Source: Zantedeschia hybrid cultivar (Eukaryota > Streptophyta > Magnoliopsida > Alismatales > Araceae). From it: a stretch of DNA of 64,000 nucleotides. The first letter of the stretch is position 1. Each line of letters begins with the position of its first letter. Under the pieces are notes generated by a model. The model searched no databases, was not told where the DNA came from, and saw only the letters and a program-made list of their open reading frames with translations. Below, piece by piece: positions 20,971 to 32,067 of the stretch. The stretch is from the NCBI GenBank assembly GCA_030544215.1, contig JARZZO010000004.1, forward strand, positions 15,736,501-15,800,500, given 5' to 3'. The translations under genes were made by a program, and so were the position numbers.

Positions 20971-23489
20971 GGCGTCTCGCCTCCCGCCGCCGCCGGGTGT
21001 GACATCTGCGGACCGTCTCTTGGGTACGTGGGTCATCTACTGTCGCTCGGCCCCGTCCCGTCCGTTACTCGCTGGTTGGAACAGGTTTCGGATTCTTCCG
21101 CGCTGCATTGTTCGGTTCGGCTGGGCAGTCTGCTGTTCATGCGACACTGTCTCTCAGTGTCCCCGCGACAAGGAGTTCGTCCGCATCTGGTGTCGTCCCA
21201 GCATTCACTGGGCAGGCCTACAACCTGCGTTGGGCTTTCACCTTGTTGAGGATCCGGTCACCTCCTGTGAAGCCCCCCCGGGTGGATCCGGCGACCATCT
21301 ATAGCATAAGTTAGTGATCACCTCTTTTGATTGTCATGGCTATTTTAAGTCCTATTTTTGCTTCGGATATTCCAAAAATGGATTTGCAATTAAAGGATGC
21401 TACCAACTAAGCTGTATGGGCTGCTATTGTTCAATTAAATCTCCGTACTGCTAAGTTATGGGGATATGTTGATGGGACTAAAAAATATGTCCTGTGATTG
21501 AAATTGAGTCATCGGCAGAAAAAGGTATTACTTCTATTTCTTTCATTCAGATTTAGAAGGATAATGATGAGGTTGTTATGGGTTATATTTTTCGCTCGGT
21601 TGATCCTTCTATCCGTCCTGGATCTTTTGGATTTTACTACATCTCGAGCACAATGGACTTATCTTGCCAGATGTTATATTCAGTCTAGTGGTGCTCAAGA
21701 GTATCAGCTTCGCAATGAACTAGACAGTCTTCGTCAAGGCGAATTGTCGATTCAGGAGTTCTTCACTCGTCTTCGACATATCTAGTCAGAGTTAGATGCT
21801 ATGCATGTCTCTGGTTGTATTTCTACATGTTCTTGCAGTCTTCAGCGGGATCGGTAGTATTTATATCACTTTCTGATATAGTCTTCGTCCTGAGTACGAG
21901 GCACTCTGTGTTCAGCTTCTTCATCGATCCCCTTTTCCGAGTCTGGATGATGCTCTTCCTGAGCTTATTGCAGAGGAGACACGGCTGCAAGCTCTGGGGA
22001 CGTCTGGCACTCCATCTGAGACTATTCTAGTTGCTGCCTTGCGGTCTTGTTCTTTGGAGCCTTCCAGATTTTCTCCTCTACTTGACACTCTGACGCACTC
22101 ACGTTGTAATGACCCGCCATCCTATGACCGGAGACCCGATCACTAAATGGATGTCGGCCCATTAACTGCGGGTTCGCACCCGGATCTCACACAACACATC
22201 TGGAGGAGTAAGCGTTAAACAAGGCTAAATATAACAATCACACGGACTACAAAGAGATAACAAGCGCGCAGGAAGGAAGATAACAATGTCCGTATACAGT
22301 CCAAAAATAATTACATGGTCCAACAAATTAAATAAGTACAGGCAGAAGTAAAGTACAACAACATCGGGGCATACCCTGGAACTGAGACAGCTGTTGGCTC
22401 GCACACCAAGAAGACACCACACGCCGTCACACGCCACGAGGTCCACACCTGAAACCGCAGGGAGTGAGCCACACCAGAATTGGGCTCAGTAGGGATCATC
22501 TGATCCGCTGCCTCCCACTCACACACCCACAAATGCAACAATACAGATATATGGCAATTAAACAAAGCAGTAAACACAGCTCCCAAACCTGATATGAAAC
22601 GCACGCACAAGCAACGTAACAAGTACAGTCTAAGTAATCCGCAGAACCCAAGACAAGGTCACGACTCACAACCAAGGTCCACGAAGCGACCAAACCACTC
22701 TGTCGACTGTCAACAAACGTCGCCTCACTACACTACCACCACTACTCACGCCTGTCCGCCTCTACAGTGTTCCGGGGCACTGTAGGGTGAGGCAGTGAGT
22801 CAAACTAGGACTAACTGGGACCAGTGAACCACCACTGCCCAGCTACGTGTGCACACAAGCAGTCTAGACTACTGTCCTACCGACCGGATTTCCTCCACGC
22901 CAGGCCTCGGCGCTTCAGGAGGGCCTGGGGACCGGCGAACCCCCGTCAAGCCGAAGCTACAGGAACTACCCACAACCCTAACCTCCCGGGCTGCGTCAGG
23001 CCAAAGGGCGAAGGGTACCACTCGTAACCTTGATCAAAGGTCACATCAGGCCCAGTGGCTAAAGGGGTAAAACAACTCCAACAGTACCACAACCAGCTCC
23101 ACAACAAGAAACGCGCCGGAAGCTGCCACGACAAACAGGGAAACCCCGACCCGCTGAGACCAAACAGCAACCCCTCGGATAGCGCACCGGCTACTCCGGC
23201 CCGACGGGCTCAAGGTGGTTCTGCTTCCCTCAGCCAAAGGTAAAACACAACATGTACCACTCCTCCCACCGGTACGGCACAATGACTCACAGACACCATG
23301 GCCCTTCCCCATCGGCCCAAGGTGACAAACGTAAACCACAGTTATTCCGATTCCATATCCGCATAAGCACACATATACATGATACGATTCCATTCACACA
23401 GTAAACCTCCGTCTCAGCGTACATCTTAAAGCATGCATTTGAACCATCCAACCGTGAAACATGTGTTAATAACAGGAGTTAAAGCAGTT

Positions 23490-23860
23490 CTGTCTTGAAT
23501 CGCATCGACCGAGGTCGACGCCATTCAAGCCCCTTAAACAGGTTCATTTAAACCAGATTATTTCCTTAAAATACGTCGACCTGGGAAGCCGCCCTTTAAA
23601 ACACGTCAGAGTCCACAGATGCCATTCACACCAGAATTCCAGGGTTGCAGAACCCTCAGTCGGGGTGATTTCCTGCCTAAAAGGCGTCATGATGGCCCGA
23701 CGTCCTTCTAAAAGGCGTCGTCCATACATGATGTCTTTCAGCGCCAGAACCCCGTACTCACGAAACTTCGAACAGGGAGGTTTCTACCCTAAAAGGCGTC
23801 GTACTTCCCTGACTTCCTTATAAAAGGCATCAACCAGGCACGACGCCGCTTAGTGCCAGA
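23490..23860. repeat. Seven dyads in the solo LTR (first cluster)
   Basis: Left arms are GCATC, ACGTC, ACGTC, GGCGTC, GGCGTC, GGCGTC and GGCATC. Right arms are GACGCC, GCCGCC, GATGCC, GACGTC, GATGTC, GACTTC and GACGCC. The spacer is 10 nt in every case. Most substitutions are C/T or G/A changes at CpG positions, as expected for methylated DNA. Confidence 0.8.
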
Positions 23861-24424
23861 AACCTGGTTCCCTGGTTCGATCCGAGGGTTTCTCCCTTAA
23901 CCCCAAACACCCCAAAAATGTCCAAAACAGAAAGGGGAGGAAAGGAAAATCAACTACCACAAGCATGCTACAATTCCACAATCCCTAACACGGCCATTCT
24001 CACAAGAAAACCCCCTAAACATGCTCAGTCTAACCCAAAACATATCATGCCACGCCAAGGAAATCACGAGCAATACGTTCACAGTCCATGCAAGGTTCGT
24101 CCCCCTACCGGTTCTTGAACTCTTCCAAGCTCCGTGCCGCCGACCCGCCGCACCGCAAACCGCCGCCGGTACCCCCGAGGACGCCGCCACTCCGCCGGGA
24201 CGTCGGCCGCCGTCCGGAGAATGGAACGCCGCGAAAGAAGTGGTGGTGGTAGAGGTGAGAGGTAGGGAGGTGTTGGAGTGGTGGAAGAGGAAGAAGAGGA
24301 AGGGAAGGGGAAAAGAGGGTCGGAGAGGCGGAGAGGGAGAAGAGGGTGAAGAGAGAGAGAATGGAGGCGAGAATGAGGGAAAGAAGGGGAGGCTCGTGGG
24401 GTCAATCAGAAACTGGCTAAAACG

Positions 24425-24752
24425 CGTCGATCGAGACAGACGCCTATCAGTTGACAGGACGGGCCGTACTGACAGCGCTCTGAAACGCGTCGCTCACCAC
24501 GGACGCCGTTCAGACGACAGGACAGGCCGTACTGACAACGCTCTGGCGCCGTACACTGACATCGCAGGGGTCGCACTCTGAATCGCGTCGTCCATCGTGG
24601 ACGCCGTTCAGACGATGAGACAGGAGCCGTACTCTTGCGGCCCGAAACCCGCCCACGTGGCGCACACGTGGCACAACAACAACAGACTTGAATGGCGTCC
24701 ACACAGACAGACGCCTTTTGAAAGGCGTCGATCAGTGCCGACGTCATTCAGT
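24425..24752. repeat. Five dyads in the solo LTR (second cluster)
   Basis: GCGTC or GGCGTC left arms pair with GACGCC or GACGTC right arms after 10 nt. The two dyads at 24693-24745 are joined by TTTTGAAA and flanked by TTGAAT and ATTCAG, making one larger palindrome. A second repeat (GCCGTACTGACA with GCTCTG) is interleaved three times at 24465-24555. Confidence 0.8.
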
Positions 24753-25206
24753 CAGAATTCTCAAGACCCCACAGGGTCCAAACCAGGGGATCCTGCCCGA
24801 ACCCGACCCGAATACTGAACTCGAAACCTCAGTCCTTACACATGTGGCATGGATTCTTTGTCACAACCTGGTGACTCAGTTAGCACACCGGCAAATCTTT
24901 TCTGCAAGTACTTCCGCAACCGTGGCCACACTATTGATCAATGTCGGAAGCTTCAGCGTCGCCAACGTCAAGCTCGTCCCACTACTGCTGCTGTGGTAGA
25001 GTCGCCTTCTCCTACCCCGTCGCCTGCAATTATGTCTGGGTCAACTTATGTAGGAGGCTCCTGTGACGTGACGCAGCTTGTCAAACAGATACAACATATT
25101 CAACAGCTTCTCCAGACCGCTGATTTCCTTTTTGAACATTCCGCTCTGTCTGCCGCCACTAGTATTGTTTCAAACTGGATCTTGGATTCTGGAGTTCTCA
25201 CCACAT

Positions 25207-25670
25207 GACATCTGATGATTCTGTTCTTGTTAATTGTTCTCCTGTTCCACCACACCTCCGGATCCACACTACAGATGGTACCCCTCTCTCTGTCTCCAAG
25301 TGTGGCTCCATCACCACTGACTCTGACCCCTCTGGTCATCTCACCCTCTCTTCTGTTCTTCATGTTCCTCATCTTTCTATGAATCTTGTCTCTGTTAGTA
25401 GCCTAGTTGATTCAGGATATCGTATCTCATTCACTTCCTCTTCTTGTGATGTGCAGGATCTATGTACCGGCTAGAGGATTGGAGCAGGTCATAGAAAGGG
25501 TGGCCTCTATTGCTTGGACACGTTGCATCTTCCTTAGTATGCACTTGTTGCATCGTCTTCTCCAGGACATCCTTCTAATTCTGCCGATCTGTGGCATCGT
25601 CGCCTGGGTCATCCATCTGCAGCTCGTCTTCGGTCTCTTTTTCAGTCTGGTGTCTTAGGTCCTAGCACGT
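25207..25670 (+). pseudogene. Copia protease C-terminal part and pre-integrase region
   Basis: After the frame change the protease continues (SDDSVLVNCSPV, LSSVLHVPHLSMNLVSV, LVDSGYRISF) up to about 25470. The pre-integrase region follows in a different frame. The WHRRLGH-type histidine motif of this region is visible only in a shifted reading near 25590-25610. At least two indels separate protease from integrase. Confidence 0.6.
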
Positions 25671-26260
25671 CATTTTCTTTGTCTCATTGTAAAGGTTGTA
25701 AACTTGCTAAACATATACCTCTTCCTTTTTGTTCCTATGAGTCTATTTCTACTCATCCTTTTGATTTAGTACATTCTGATATTTGGGGTCCTTCTCCTCT
25801 CCCGTCTATGACTGGTTTCTTATATTATGTCAGTTTTATGGATGATTGCACGCGCTTTATTTGGATTTATCTACTTCATAAATGGTCAGATCTTCTCTCC
25901 ATCTATCGCCAGTTCACTGAGATGGTGTACACACATTTTCATTGTCGTATTAAAGTTCTCCGAACTAATGGTGCACGTGAGTATCTCTCTTCAGACTTTC
26001 GTCTACTTCTGGCATCCCATGGCACACTTCCTCAGCTCTCATGTCCTTGTACACCTCAACAAAATGGTCTTGCTGAGCCCAAACATCGTCACATCCTTGA
26101 AACTGCTCGTACTCTTCTCCTCTGTGCCTTTGTTCCCCATACTTTTTGGGCCGAAGCTGTTCTCACATCCGTGTTTCTCATCAATATCACACCATCTTCC
26201 GTCTTATCGGGTGGCACACCTTATGAGCGCCTCTACTCTGCCCTTCCCGACTACGAATGA
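25671..26260 (+). pseudogene. Copia integrase catalytic domain
   Basis: The finger end (CKGCKLAKHIPLPF) leads into the core: first Asp in HSDIWGPSP, then the position of the second Asp in VLRTNGAREYLS, where the usual RTD is Asn, then Glu in QQNGLAEPKHRH. Loss of the second catalytic Asp would abolish strand transfer. The frame ends at TGA at 26258-26260, and the polyprotein linker continues in the same frame beyond it. Confidence 0.75.
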
Positions 26261-26890
26261 CTTCGTACCTTTGGTTGTACGTGTTTTGTACTGCTGCCCC
26301 CTCACGAACGCACTAAACTCTCACCTTGAGCTGTTGAGTGTGTCCTCCTTGGCTATAGTACAGAGCACCTTGGGTATCGCTGCTATGATCCGGCTGCTCG
26401 TCGTCTTCGTATCTCTCGTCATGTCATATTTCTTGACCATGTTCCCTTCTTCTCCGCTAACTTACAGGATCTCTTCTTCCTTCATGATCCCGACCCCTCT
26501 TTTATTTCCTCTAGTGTTCCTGGTCTTCCGGGTCTTATATCCTCCGATGACCTCCTTACTTCTGCATCTTTATTGGAGTCCGAGCCTTCAAGCTCTTCCA
26601 TGACTCCGCTGCCCATCTCCCCTCCTGCGTCTCCTATTTTCCCGTCCTCCAGTCAATGTGCTCCCGCCTTGGACGATGCTTCGGGTTCCTCAGTTGATGC
26701 TGCTCTTGCTCTTGCTCCTACTCCTCCTCTGTCGGCTGTGGATCCTCCTCGACGCTACCCTCAACGTTCTCACCGCCCTCCTAATAGGCTTGGCTATGAT
26801 CCCACTGACTTTTATTATCCTCAGTTTTCCACCTTTCTTATAGCTATTCACACTCATCAAGAGCCTCAGAGCTTCAGACAGGCTGATTAG
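26261..26890 (+). pseudogene. Copia integrase-RT linker region
   Basis: In frame with integrase are the conserved copia segment LRTFGCTCFVLLPP, VECVLLGYS and RISRHVIFLDHVPF, then a Ser/Pro-rich linker ending in RYPQRSHRPPNRLGYD before RT. Stops at 26258 and about 26322 interrupt it. Confidence 0.65.
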
Positions 26891-27546
26891 TTACCAGAAT
26901 GGCGTCAGGCTATCCAGGAGGAGATTCAGGCACTTCAGCAAAGCCACGCATGGGATCTTGTACTACTTCCTTTTGGTGTCTCTCCTGTCAGTTGTAAGTG
27001 GATATACAAGATCAAGACTAAGGTTGATGGCTCTATCGAGCGTTACAAGGCTTGGCTTGTGGCACATGGTTTCACTCAAGAGTATGGCATTGATTATGAG
27101 GAGACTTTTGCACCAGTGGCAAAGATGACTACTGTTCGCACTTTGCTTGCTATTGCCGCAGTTCGTCATTGACCTCTCTATCAGCTTGATGTGAAGAATA
27201 CTTTTCTCCATGGGGATCTCATAGAAGAGGTCTATATGCAGTCATCTCCTGGTCTTCCTGCTCCACCTGGACATGTTTGTCGTCTCCGCAAGGCCATTTA
27301 TGGGCTAAAGCAGGCACCCTGTGCCTGGTTTGAGCGTTTTCAGCGAGCGGTTCTTGAGATTGGTTTTCAGGAGAGCGCCGAAGATTATGCCCTCTTTGTT
27401 CGTGATTCTTCTAATGGTCGTGCCATCCTACTTCTCTATGTAGATGACATGATCATCACGGGCGATGACTCGACTACCATTGCCTCCCTTAAGGCTCATC
27501 TTCAGCAACAGTTTGATATGAAGGATTCGTTATTTTCCTGGTCTTG
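26891..27546 (+). pseudogene. Copia reverse transcriptase
   Basis: Domain landmarks are WRQAIQEEIQAL, CKWIYKIKTKVDGSIERYKA, DYEETFAPVAKM, then LDVKNTFLHGDL, VCRLRKAIYGLKQAP and the catalytic YVDDMIITGDD near 27438. A TAG at 26888 and a TGA at 27172 break the frame, and a one-base shift near 27535 ends it. The catalytic aspartates are retained. Confidence 0.8.
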
Positions 27547-28373
27547 AGGTTGCCTATTCCTCTCGGAGTTACTTACTGTCACAGCAGAAGTATATTGCAG
27601 ATATTCTTCAGCGAGTCTCTCTCTCTGACACTCGCTCGGTGGACACTCCCAGGGAACTACATGCTAAGCTTCGCACGACTGATGGTGTTTTCCTAGACGA
27701 TCCCACGCGCTATTGTCAGTTAGTTGGTGCCCTAGTTTATCTTACTATCTCACGCCCTGACATCGTCCATGTTGTACATGTCTTGAGTCAGTTTGTCAGT
27801 GCACCTACTTCTGTTCACTATGCTGCTCTTCTTTAAGTACTCCGATATCTGCGTAGCACTATTCGTCGCTTGCTTCTGCTATCTTCTACTTCCTCCTTAG
27901 AGCTCTGTGCCTACACTGATGCTGATTGGGCTGGGGATCCTACTGATCGTCGCTCTACTACTGGGTTTTGCATTTTCTTGGGTTTATCTCTCATCTCCTG
28001 GCGAAGTAAGAAACAACAAGTTGTCTCTCGCTCTAGTACTGAAGTAGAGTATCATGCTATAGTTGACACGTCTGCTGAGGTTATTTGGTTCCGACATCTT
28101 CTTCGCGCTTTTGGGATTGCTCTTAACACTCCGACTCCTCTCTACTGTAATAATCAGAGTGCTCCTCAGATTTCCAGCAATCCTGTCTTCCATGAGCGAA
28201 CAAAGCATATTGAAATTGATTGTCACTTTGTTTGTCAACACTATCTTTCTGACGATCTGTCTTTCCCTTATGTTCCGACAGCCGCACAACTTGCTGATCT
28301 TTTCACGATATCACAGCCTACTCTACGCTTTCGTGAATTGGTTAGCAAACTCTCGGTTCATGATCCACCGTGA
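27547..28373 (+). pseudogene. Copia RT thumb and RNase H
   Basis: QKYIADILQRVSLSD, then LVGALVYLTISRPDI lead into RNase H: AYTDADWAGDPTDRRSTTGF, WRSKKQQVVSRSSTEVEY, and LADLFT near the end. There is a stop at 27835-27837. The frame ends at TGA 28371-28373, directly before the GTTTGAGGGGGG polypurine tract that primes plus-strand synthesis. Confidence 0.8.
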
Positions 28374-28385
28374 GTTTGAGGGGGG

Positions 28386-28551
28386 TATTGATATATATAC
28401 AATAGCTAGATTTAGTATGCTCTATATTTAGTATGTATAGCTTGCTAGGCATGCTGCCCTCTTGCCCTATTATGGGCTCTTGTATTTGTATATATAGATG
28501 TTCAATACAATGGAGAAATCACACGCTTTCTTCAATTAGTTATTCGTAACA
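28386..28551 (+). repeat. 3' LTR of the short-LTR copia element
   Basis: It begins TATTGATATATATAC (the terminal TG is now TA) and ends CGTAACA. It aligns without gaps to 20723-20888. The preceding GAGGGGGG is the polypurine tract. Confidence 0.9.
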
Positions 28552-30199
28552 ATGAGTAACAATGACGTTGTCCGTATATTGAAGAATAATGAAAAGATAT
28601 CACATTTAAAAGTTCAAAATTTTTACAGTCTTAGATAGGTCATTTTTTTTGTTGACCATATCCTCGATTAGTCAAATATTTATAAGATTTCTTCAATAAC
28701 ACATGAGATTTTTTTCTTGAATCTGGTCATATACCGACTTAGTTATGCATGTTGCATCGCATGCGGTACAACCTAAACAACCTAAATGTTTTTATTTTAA
28801 CTTTTTTTTTATGATGGCATCATATCGGACATGCTCATACAACCCCATCTCCAATGGGATGACCGTTGTAATAGGCATAGCCACATATTTTCACTGGTGA
28901 ATGGTTATCAAGTCTTGACTATCTTACTTCTCCCATTCAGAAATGGTTGTCGCATTTCACAAAAGTGGCTTTTCCTATTTAATTTCCACAGATGTAACTT
29001 GTGGGATGTAACTTAAATGAAGGTGTCTCGGCCCGAATATGCACGATGCATGACTACTTTAAGGTGGCATTAATTTACCAAGCTGCACCTGCCATAGAAG
29101 CCGCCAGCACACAAGGCTTGATAGTGTGTGTTTTATTTATTTATTTATTTTAAAACAAAAGAACTCAATTCAACAATCATTCACATTATATTAGACATTT
29201 TTAAATGAAATATTATCTTGGGTTTGGATCTGAACCATTTTGAGACAAGTACCTAAAACCCACGTTAGCTCGTCAGACCTTGTCGGATGGGTGCAGAGAC
29301 CCCCTTGGCTGTGCTCTTCTAACTACAGTCTCTGTTGTTCATGTCATTCGATCTAGGGACAGATCAATTGGGTAACCAAGTATCGCAACCATTTTTTTCA
29401 TTGAATTAACGGACACGAATTTAAGTAAGGCATCTATCACCTATGTCAACAACATCTACGCAAATATGAGCTCTATTTTCGTTCGATCTATTTAACTATC
29501 AAATTTAATAACTACATTGATCATCTAATTAGATCACTTAATTCGGCACCTTTATGTTTTATATGATTAAAACCAATGTAGATGTAGGTTACTGCACTGT
29601 CAGGTATCCCAATGTCCAATAAGTATTAATACATCCAAACACCAGGAAATTTTTGGGCCATAAGACCAATGGCCTAAGAACTCTATTTAGGAACTCCATG
29701 TGTTTTGTCTGGACACCGCAGAAACCATGAAGGGCAAATAATATGCTATTGGGAAAATCCGAGGGTACAAAAACGATCGCCATATTTACATGTCTAATGC
29801 GTTCTCCAGGTTTCCTTCTTGTCTAAATGATCAAACCTCTGCAAGGCATTCATTAAAAAAATAAGAAAAAGAGGCAGTGGGGATACTTAAAGGTGGGGAC
29901 AGCGGCCGTAGCAGGACAGCGGGAGGTCGACGTCACCAACAGGTGCAGGGGAAGACGTCATGCCGAGCAAGGGGAGGGGGCAGCAATGGGAGTGGCGGAC
30001 GACATCGGGCCGAGCGGGAGGCCGGTGGTGGCAACGAGAGTGGTGGACGACGGCGGGACGAGTAGGAAGCCAGCGGCGGCAATGAGAGCGACGGGCCGAC
30101 TGGTAGGAGGGGGGCGGCAATTAGGGTATGGGAGGGGGAAAGGAGGGAGTGAGGGAAAGGGAAGGGGGTGGGGAGGTTTATTTGGAAACTTTTTTTCCC
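28552..30199. other. Unassigned intergenic DNA with a GC-rich patch
   Basis: 28552-29870 is AT-rich with a TTTA microsatellite near 29131-29150 and no coding frame. 29877-30180 is strikingly GC-rich. It has overlapping ORFs on both strands (133 residues plus, 88 residues minus) made of Gly, Arg and Ala with no domain. I regard them as compositional artefacts. Confidence 0.5.
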
Positions 30200-31010
30200 T
30201 GGCTCTACGTATAGCCGTTGACATATATATTATACTAGTTACAATCTTATGCGATGCACACGAGTTAATATGTTTGAATAAAAAATATAATTAATATAAG
30301 TGAAGTAATAGGGAGAGAGAAAAATGTGAAAGAAGAGGAAATGAGATAATAATAACAATAATAATATAAAAATTAGTTAGCATTATCCTATGAGACTACA
30401 ATTTTGATATTGATTTTTAATCATAATAATAATAATATTTAAACAAAGAGAGGGGAGAAGAGAGAATTAATAAGAGAGAGAAAGGTGAGAGATATAGAAA
30501 ATTAATGAGAGAGAGGGGGAGAGAGATGTTGAGAGAGAGAGAATAAAGAGAAAGAAAGGGAGAGAGAGAATTAATGAGAGAGCATTATTAGGGAACATAA
30601 GTATTAATAGGGAAGGGAGAGAGATAATTCATGCAGAAAATAGAGAACTATGATGTTGACATATGTCATCAAAAAATTTTATTTTATATATATAATATAA
30701 ATATCAAAGACTAAACTTAGAACCATTGACATATTACGTATTTCTTTTTTTTTATTTTTTCATCAATTTGTTTTTTTCATATTTTTATCATATGTCGACG
30801 GCTGAAACTATAGCTGTTGAGATATAAACTTTAGCCATTAACATATTTTAAATATATGTAAACGTTTTCTTAAGCGATGGACACATAGATATATTGTAGA
30901 CGGTCTACTGTAAGCTGTCAACTAATGTTTTCTTTGTCGACAAATTTTTATAACCGTCGACATATATTCACTGACAAATCTTCTAAACATGACGCTAAAT
31001 CGTCTGTCCT
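30200..31010. repeat. Subterminal-type repeats: relic DNA transposon (CACTA-like?)
   Basis: Variants of GCCGTYGACATAT recur in both orientations (near 30216, 30654, 30724, 30795, 30866, 30930 and 30953) around a GA-rich tract at 30430-30640. Clustered short motifs of this kind, with GTCGACGG cores, are typical of subterminal regions of plant CACTA elements. I could not find CACTA termini. Confidence 0.35.
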
Positions 31011-31070
31011 GAGAAGTTTAATGCATATACAACTGTTGCAATCTTCGGAAAGTATGTCGACTTCACCCAC

Positions 31071-31098
31071 GGGAAAGGGAGGGGGGAGGGGGGGGGGG
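31071..31098 (+). other. G-quadruplex-capable G tract
   Basis: GGGAAAGGGAGGGGGG followed by a run of eleven G gives at least four G-runs with short loops. Confidence 0.6.
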
Positions 31099-31149
31099 TG
31101 TTGTTTGGGGCGTTGGTTTGACAGCTGGCAGTTTTGTATATGGAGGTTT

Positions 31150-31351
31150 GAGATTAAACCAGCTCCATGTCCATGCCAAATTAATAGAATAAGGCCTATT
31201 TGGCCTTCAGGCATGGCCTATTGGCCATCAGAACCAAGAAATTTTGCATACGAGTTTGTTGGTCATAGCATACCAGAGTATGAATGTTGCCAGGGCGTCT
31301 TCGGCATCGCTTCTTATGGAAAGCACTTACCGTATTCTCAGGCCACTTATG
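31150..31351 (+). other. Possible exon remnant of unknown gene
   Basis: An open frame contains WPSGMAYWPSEP, FAYEFVGHSIPEYEC and KHLPYSQATYG, and ends at a strong donor-like G|GTGAGTAT (31351/31352). Composition is more gene-like than its surroundings. I do not recognise a family, and no downstream exon was found. Confidence 0.25.
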
Positions 31352-31369
31352 GTGAGTATAAACATTAGA

Positions 31370-32067
31370 TCCTGGTCACCCACCGGGCTTGTCCAACTCC
31401 CCCTTCTGGATCTGTTGTATACAGTTGAGAGTTTTAAATCACTGTACCACAAGATCAAAACAAAGACATTAGATCCTGGACACTGATAACTTGAGCCCAT
31501 ACATACGATTGATTGATCCCACTATCTCAGCAATCTCATGATCAGGGATGCATATTCTGCAATAAAAAATAGTACAGAAACAGTTTCTTAACTCAAAAAG
31601 TAAAGTGCAGATTCTCTACAGTCCTCGACGAACCGTAGAAGAACAGTAAGGAAGGGAAGGAGGAAAAAATGCGAAACGCACCCCGCATAGAGAAAGAGGA
31701 CACTTAACAATAACTTGGGATCAAGCTAGTTAAATGGCAATAATGATTAAGCCAGCAACAAGGATATGAAGTCCAATTCTTCTTTCTCTATGTTTAAAAG
31801 TAACAAGCATTTGTATTGACAGGTAAGACTAGAAAAATGATTCTTCGAGTAAACAAATGGAAGGAACTACTGTATCATTGAGAAAGATAAAAAAAAGGAA
31901 AATGAGAATTAAAACCAATACCCTGAAGATCTTCGGAACCTTCTTTTTAGTCATCTCGAATGGTCTGGCCACTCAATTCGATGGTGTCAGAATCCTGAAC
32001 AAGCTCTAAAAATCTTTTTTCTATCACCTCGAGAAAAAGGTAGAGATGTTAACCTACATATATGTGC
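31370..32067. other. Intergenic sequence downstream of the ERF locus
   Basis: AT-rich, no convincing coding content. The part next to 32068 would be the 3' untranslated region of the minus-strand ERF gene. Confidence 0.5.

Larger units (their letters stand above)
22105..24840 (-). mobile_element. Complete solo LTR of family A (2736 bp)
   Basis: The boundaries TGTAATGACC (22105) and CCTTACA (24840) are the reverse complements of a TG...CA LTR. Five-base flanks are CACGT on the left and CATGT on the right, a target-site duplication with one change. Copia gag resumes on the far side. No internal region or second LTR is present, so it is a solo LTR formed by LTR-LTR recombination. It carries 12 dyads: seven at 23490-23860 and five at 24425-24750. 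A GA-rich block lies at 24230-24400. Its first half on the plus strand aligns with 1-1847 reversed. Confidence 0.9.
21336..25206 (+). pseudogene. Copia gag and start of protease, interrupted
   Basis: The frame starts at the ATG at 21336 (MAILSPIFASDIPKM) and meets TAA at 21408-21410, with more stops near 21494. The gag core near 21640-21780 contains ARCYIQSSGAQEYQLRNEL and LRQGELSIQEFFTRLRHI. The solo LTR at 22105-24840 then splits it. Beyond it, a knuckle reads CKYFRNRGHTIDQC, with the second Cys of CCHC replaced by Phe. The protease active-site triad begins at NWILDSG near 25180, and a one-base frame change puts the following HHMTSDDS-like part in another frame. The encoded particle protein cannot be made intact. 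Confidence 0.75.
20723..28551 (+). mobile_element. Ty1/copia retrotransposon with 166-bp LTRs, split by a solo LTR
   Basis: Both LTRs are 166 bp (20723-20888 and 28386-28551). By eye they differ at about 16 positions with no indel, roughly 90% identity, so the insertion is old. Internal order is gag, protease, integrase, RT, RNase H, the copia order. A family A solo LTR (22105-24840) interrupts gag. No matching target-site duplication is visible (left flank TTTTA, right flank ATGAG). Several stops and frameshifts make it defective. Short LTRs suggest the Ale/Retrofit side of copia, but this is tentative. Confidence 0.85.

Noticed and set aside
20914..21314. Overlapping ORFs of 68-118 codons after the copia LTR
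   Set aside because: They lie in the leader between primer site and gag, in two frames at once, with no domain.
24021..24581. 186-codon ORF, Arg/Glu/Gly-rich
   Set aside because: It falls inside the solo LTR over a GA-rich tract and dyads, so it is compositional.
29893..30294. 133-codon Gly/Arg-rich ORF
   Set aside because: The GC-rich patch is open on both strands, with no recognisable motif or gene structure.
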